The notes beneath the pieces were generated by a model that was given only the letters and a program-made list of their open reading frames with translations, was not told where the DNA came from and searched no databases. A program made the translations under genes and the position numbers. From contig NZ_VSSS01000025.1 in NCBI RefSeq assembly GCF_008123425.1, positions 88,867-152,866 of the forward strand: 64,000 bases of DNA, given 5' to 3'. The first letter of the stretch is position 1. Each line of letters starts with the position of its first letter. The DNA comes from Bradyrhizobium rifense (GTDB lineage: Bacteria > Pseudomonadota > Alphaproteobacteria > Rhizobiales > Xanthobacteraceae). Below are positions 62,309 through 64,000 of the stretch, piece after piece.

Positions 62309-63814
62309 TTAGCGAGATTTTGGCGTGAAAGCGGGGCCGTTCGGCTTGATACGGATGCCCGGCCGCAGGCGCGTCCAGGGCAGCGAGGCGGTATCGGCCG
62401 GCATCGCGCCGGGCGCGGCGCAGATCATCAGCTTTTCCGCGATCGGCTCGAAGTCGGCGCGGAAGTGCACCGAGCTCTTGTTGACCAGAATCTTCTCTGC
62501 CGTCGGCTCAATGCCGACATAACGATACATCGCCTGATCGGCGAGCTGCGCCTTGTGCGAACTCACGACGACGCGGACATCGCCGATGCGCAAGGCCGCG
62601 GACGGGCCCATCTCCATCTCGCGGCCGCCATAATAGGGGCCGGGTGCGATGAAACGGCCGTCGGAGAGCTTTTCGACGACAAAGGTCTCGGTATAGGGCT
62701 CGTCGCCGGGAATGCCGGACTTGCCGCCGAGCGAGAGCGTGACGGTGGCGCCGACGCCGGCTGCATGCGCGGCCTTGGCCGAGACGGGATCATAGATCGC
62801 GCCGGTCGCAGCACTCGCCTTGTTGCGCACCAGCGCGCGCAGCATGCCGGTGGTATCGGAATCGCCGCCGGCGCCGGGATTGTCCTGGGTGTCGGCGATG
62901 ATGATCGGCTTGCTTGCGCTCTTCGCAAGTTCCATGGCGTGGCGCACGCCGTCATCGGGCGACCAGATCTTGCCGTCGAAATCGTCCTCGTGGCTTTCGA
63001 TCAGCTTGACGATCGCATTCGCGGCGCGATCGGCGTCTCCTTGCGTCTTGCCATAGGCGAACACGCTCGGCCCGCAATCGCGGAAGTCGGCGGCGGGGAA
63101 GCCCGGCGCGAAGGACAGTGTCGGAACCGCATCGCTCTCCAGCGCGGCGAGCTTTTCGTAGATGCCCTTGGTGGGAAAGTCGTTGGTGCATTGCCAGCTG
63201 ATCGCGATCAGGAACGGCAATTGGCGGAACGATTTTGCGAAGCGCTGCTTCGTCTTCAGCAGCAGTGCGAGGTGCTTTGCGGAGGCGCGACCGGTCTCGG
63301 CCATGTCGACATGCGGATAAGTGCGGTAGGCGATCAGCGCGTCCGCATGTTCCATCATTGCGGGCGTGACGTTGGCATGCAGATCGAGGCTGGCGACCAG
63401 CGGAACATCCTTGCCGATGACACGGCGCACGCGTGCCAGAATCTCGCCTTCGCCGTCGTCGAGATGCTCGGTGACCATCGCGCCGTGCAGATCGAGATAG
63501 ACCGCGTCGAGCGGACCGGCGGCCGCGATGCCGTCGACCAACACCTTCACGATGCGCTCGAAGGCGTCCTTGGTGACGTGCGCCGATGGGCTTGCACCGC
63601 AGGCAATCGTCGGAACGAGTTCCCAGCCGTTGGCTTCGGCGCTGTCGACAAAGCCGGCCAGCCCAACATTGATGCGCCGCATCACCTTCAGCACGTCGGC
63701 GCCTTCAGTCATCGCCGGCCAGCCGCCGCCATGCTGGAAGTCCGCGAATGTCGCCTTCGTCGGCGCGAAGGTGTTGGTCTCGTGCAGGAAGCCGCCGACG
63801 GCGATACGTGTCAT
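62309..63814 (-). CDS. M81-family metallopeptidase (MlrC-like)
   Basis: This is about 501 residues of the microcystinase-C (M81) family: FLHETNTFAP at 8-17 and DLHGAMV near 110, with the expected acidic and His ligands; SLDLHANVTPAMMEHADALI and TYPHVDMAETG follow. MlrC-type enzymes cleave small peptides or cyclic amides, and most family members have unknown substrates. It is first in the operon. I start at 63814, preferring the second of two adjacent ATGs. Confidence 0.88.
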   Translation of the reverse strand: MTRIAVGGFLHETNTFAPTKATFADFQHGGGWPAMTEGADVLKVMRRINVGLAGFVDSAEANGWELVPTIACGASPSAHVTKDAFERIVKVLVDGIAAAGPLDAVYLDLHGAMVTEHLDDGEGEILARVRRVIGKDVPLVASLDLHANVTPAMMEHADALIAYRTYPHVDMAETGRASAKHLALLLKTKQRFAKSFRQLPFLIAISWQCTNDFPTKGIYEKLAALESDAVPTLSFAPGFPAADFRDCGPSVFAYGKTQGDADRAANAIVKLIESHEDDFDGKIWSPDDGVRHAMELAKSASKPIIIADTQDNPGAGGDSDTTGMLRALVRNKASAATGAIYDPVSAKAAHAAGVGATVTLSLGGKSGIPGDEPYTETFVVEKLSDGRFIAPGPYYGGREMEMGPSAALRIGDVRVVVSSHKAQLADQAMYRYVGIEPTAEKILVNKSSVHFRADFEPIAEKLMICAAPGAMPADTASLPWTRLRPGIRIKPNGPAFTPKSR

Positions 63815-63817
63815 CAA

Positions 63818-64000
63818 TGAAAGTCCAGCGATTGAAAGTGCGCGAAATTAGCCATGGCGCTGCGGCGAGAGCAAGCGAGGAGCCCATGTCGCCGCGCATA
63901 GGGTCAGATCGTTTTTGGGCATGCTGCGGATGCGTGTTGTTTGAGAAGGCGCTTCCAAATCCTCGGTGTCGTCCCGGCTTTCGCCCTAGGGCATGCACAT
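63818..64000. other. Right-edge region without a supported gene
   Basis: This presumably includes the promoter of the M81/M20/amidase operon, which reads away from the window edge. I see no gene that I can support, and no tRNA or repeat. A longer feature might begin beyond the right edge. Confidence 0.5.

Noticed and set aside
63705..63998. Minus-strand frame at the right edge
   Set aside because: It overlaps the well-supported M81 gene in another frame and is Arg/Asp-rich.

Overview
The window is high-GC chromosomal DNA of an alphaproteobacterium. It most resembles a Bradyrhizobium-type member of the Rhizobiales. This is inferred from the CIRCE-controlled groESL beside usg, the Anbu/transglutaminase/alpha-E/ATP-grasp set, the short palindromic elements and the gene order; no rRNA or other marker is present to prove it. 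I see no prophage, transposase, integrase or CRISPR array.

About 1-3.6 kb: two small exported or membrane proteins, then a polyprenyl-phosphate glycosyltransferase (GT2 + GtrA) followed by a GT39-type membrane glycosyltransferase. About 3.7-16.5 kb is a surface-glycan locus. It holds a nucleotide-sugar dehydratase/epimerase and a DegT aminotransferase (minus strand), a GT25 and a WbqC protein (plus strand), and a compact seven-gene minus-strand operon: two methyltransferases, SDR, ATP-grasp, metallophosphoesterase and two tandem beta-propeller glycosidase-like proteins. That operon ends at an intrinsic terminator. Divergent from it is a large TPR-glycosyltransferase-methyltransferase fusion.

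About 16.5-24.4 kb: a CHASE2-adenylate/guanylate cyclase paired with an exported FecR protein that carries an EF-hand-like loop, a Tlde1/DUF2778 envelope protein, an exported caspase-like protein, and a GST/isochorismatase pair divergent from a LysR regulator. About 24.4-26.3 kb is the most unusual part: a promoter-like sequence, two back-to-back tRNA-like RNAs (one with contracted loops and an encoded CCA, one with an Asn anticodon but a broken acceptor stem), a terminator, and a soluble slipin/SPFH protein.

About 26.3-36.7 kb: signal peptidase I, groEL/groES with a CIRCE operator, usg, a cupin with a histone-H1-like tail, a rhomboid protease, a LysR regulator divergent from an amino-acid binding protein plus threonine aldolase, and a nucleoside transporter. 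Four copies of one palindromic repeat family are scattered here. About 36.8-45 kb: an MFS exporter, then an AraC regulator and a pentitol/sugar catabolic operon (periplasmic binding protein, single-NBD ATPase, permease, SDR, FGGY kinase).

About 45-52 kb: an SDR, then an Anbu proteasome-like protease, whose usual partners (transglutaminase, alpha-E, circularly permuted ATP-grasp) lie 2-5 kb away behind a CMD-family protein and an acyl-CoA-dehydrogenase-like flavoprotein. About 52-64 kb is largely metabolic: a CinA-type molybdopterin-binding protein, xanthine phosphoribosyltransferase, an exported class II aldolase-like protein, a Cys-motif hypothetical, a core MetE-type methionine synthase, GST, HCCA isomerase, quinone reductase, enoyl-CoA hydratase, and an amidase/M20/M81 hydrolase operon.
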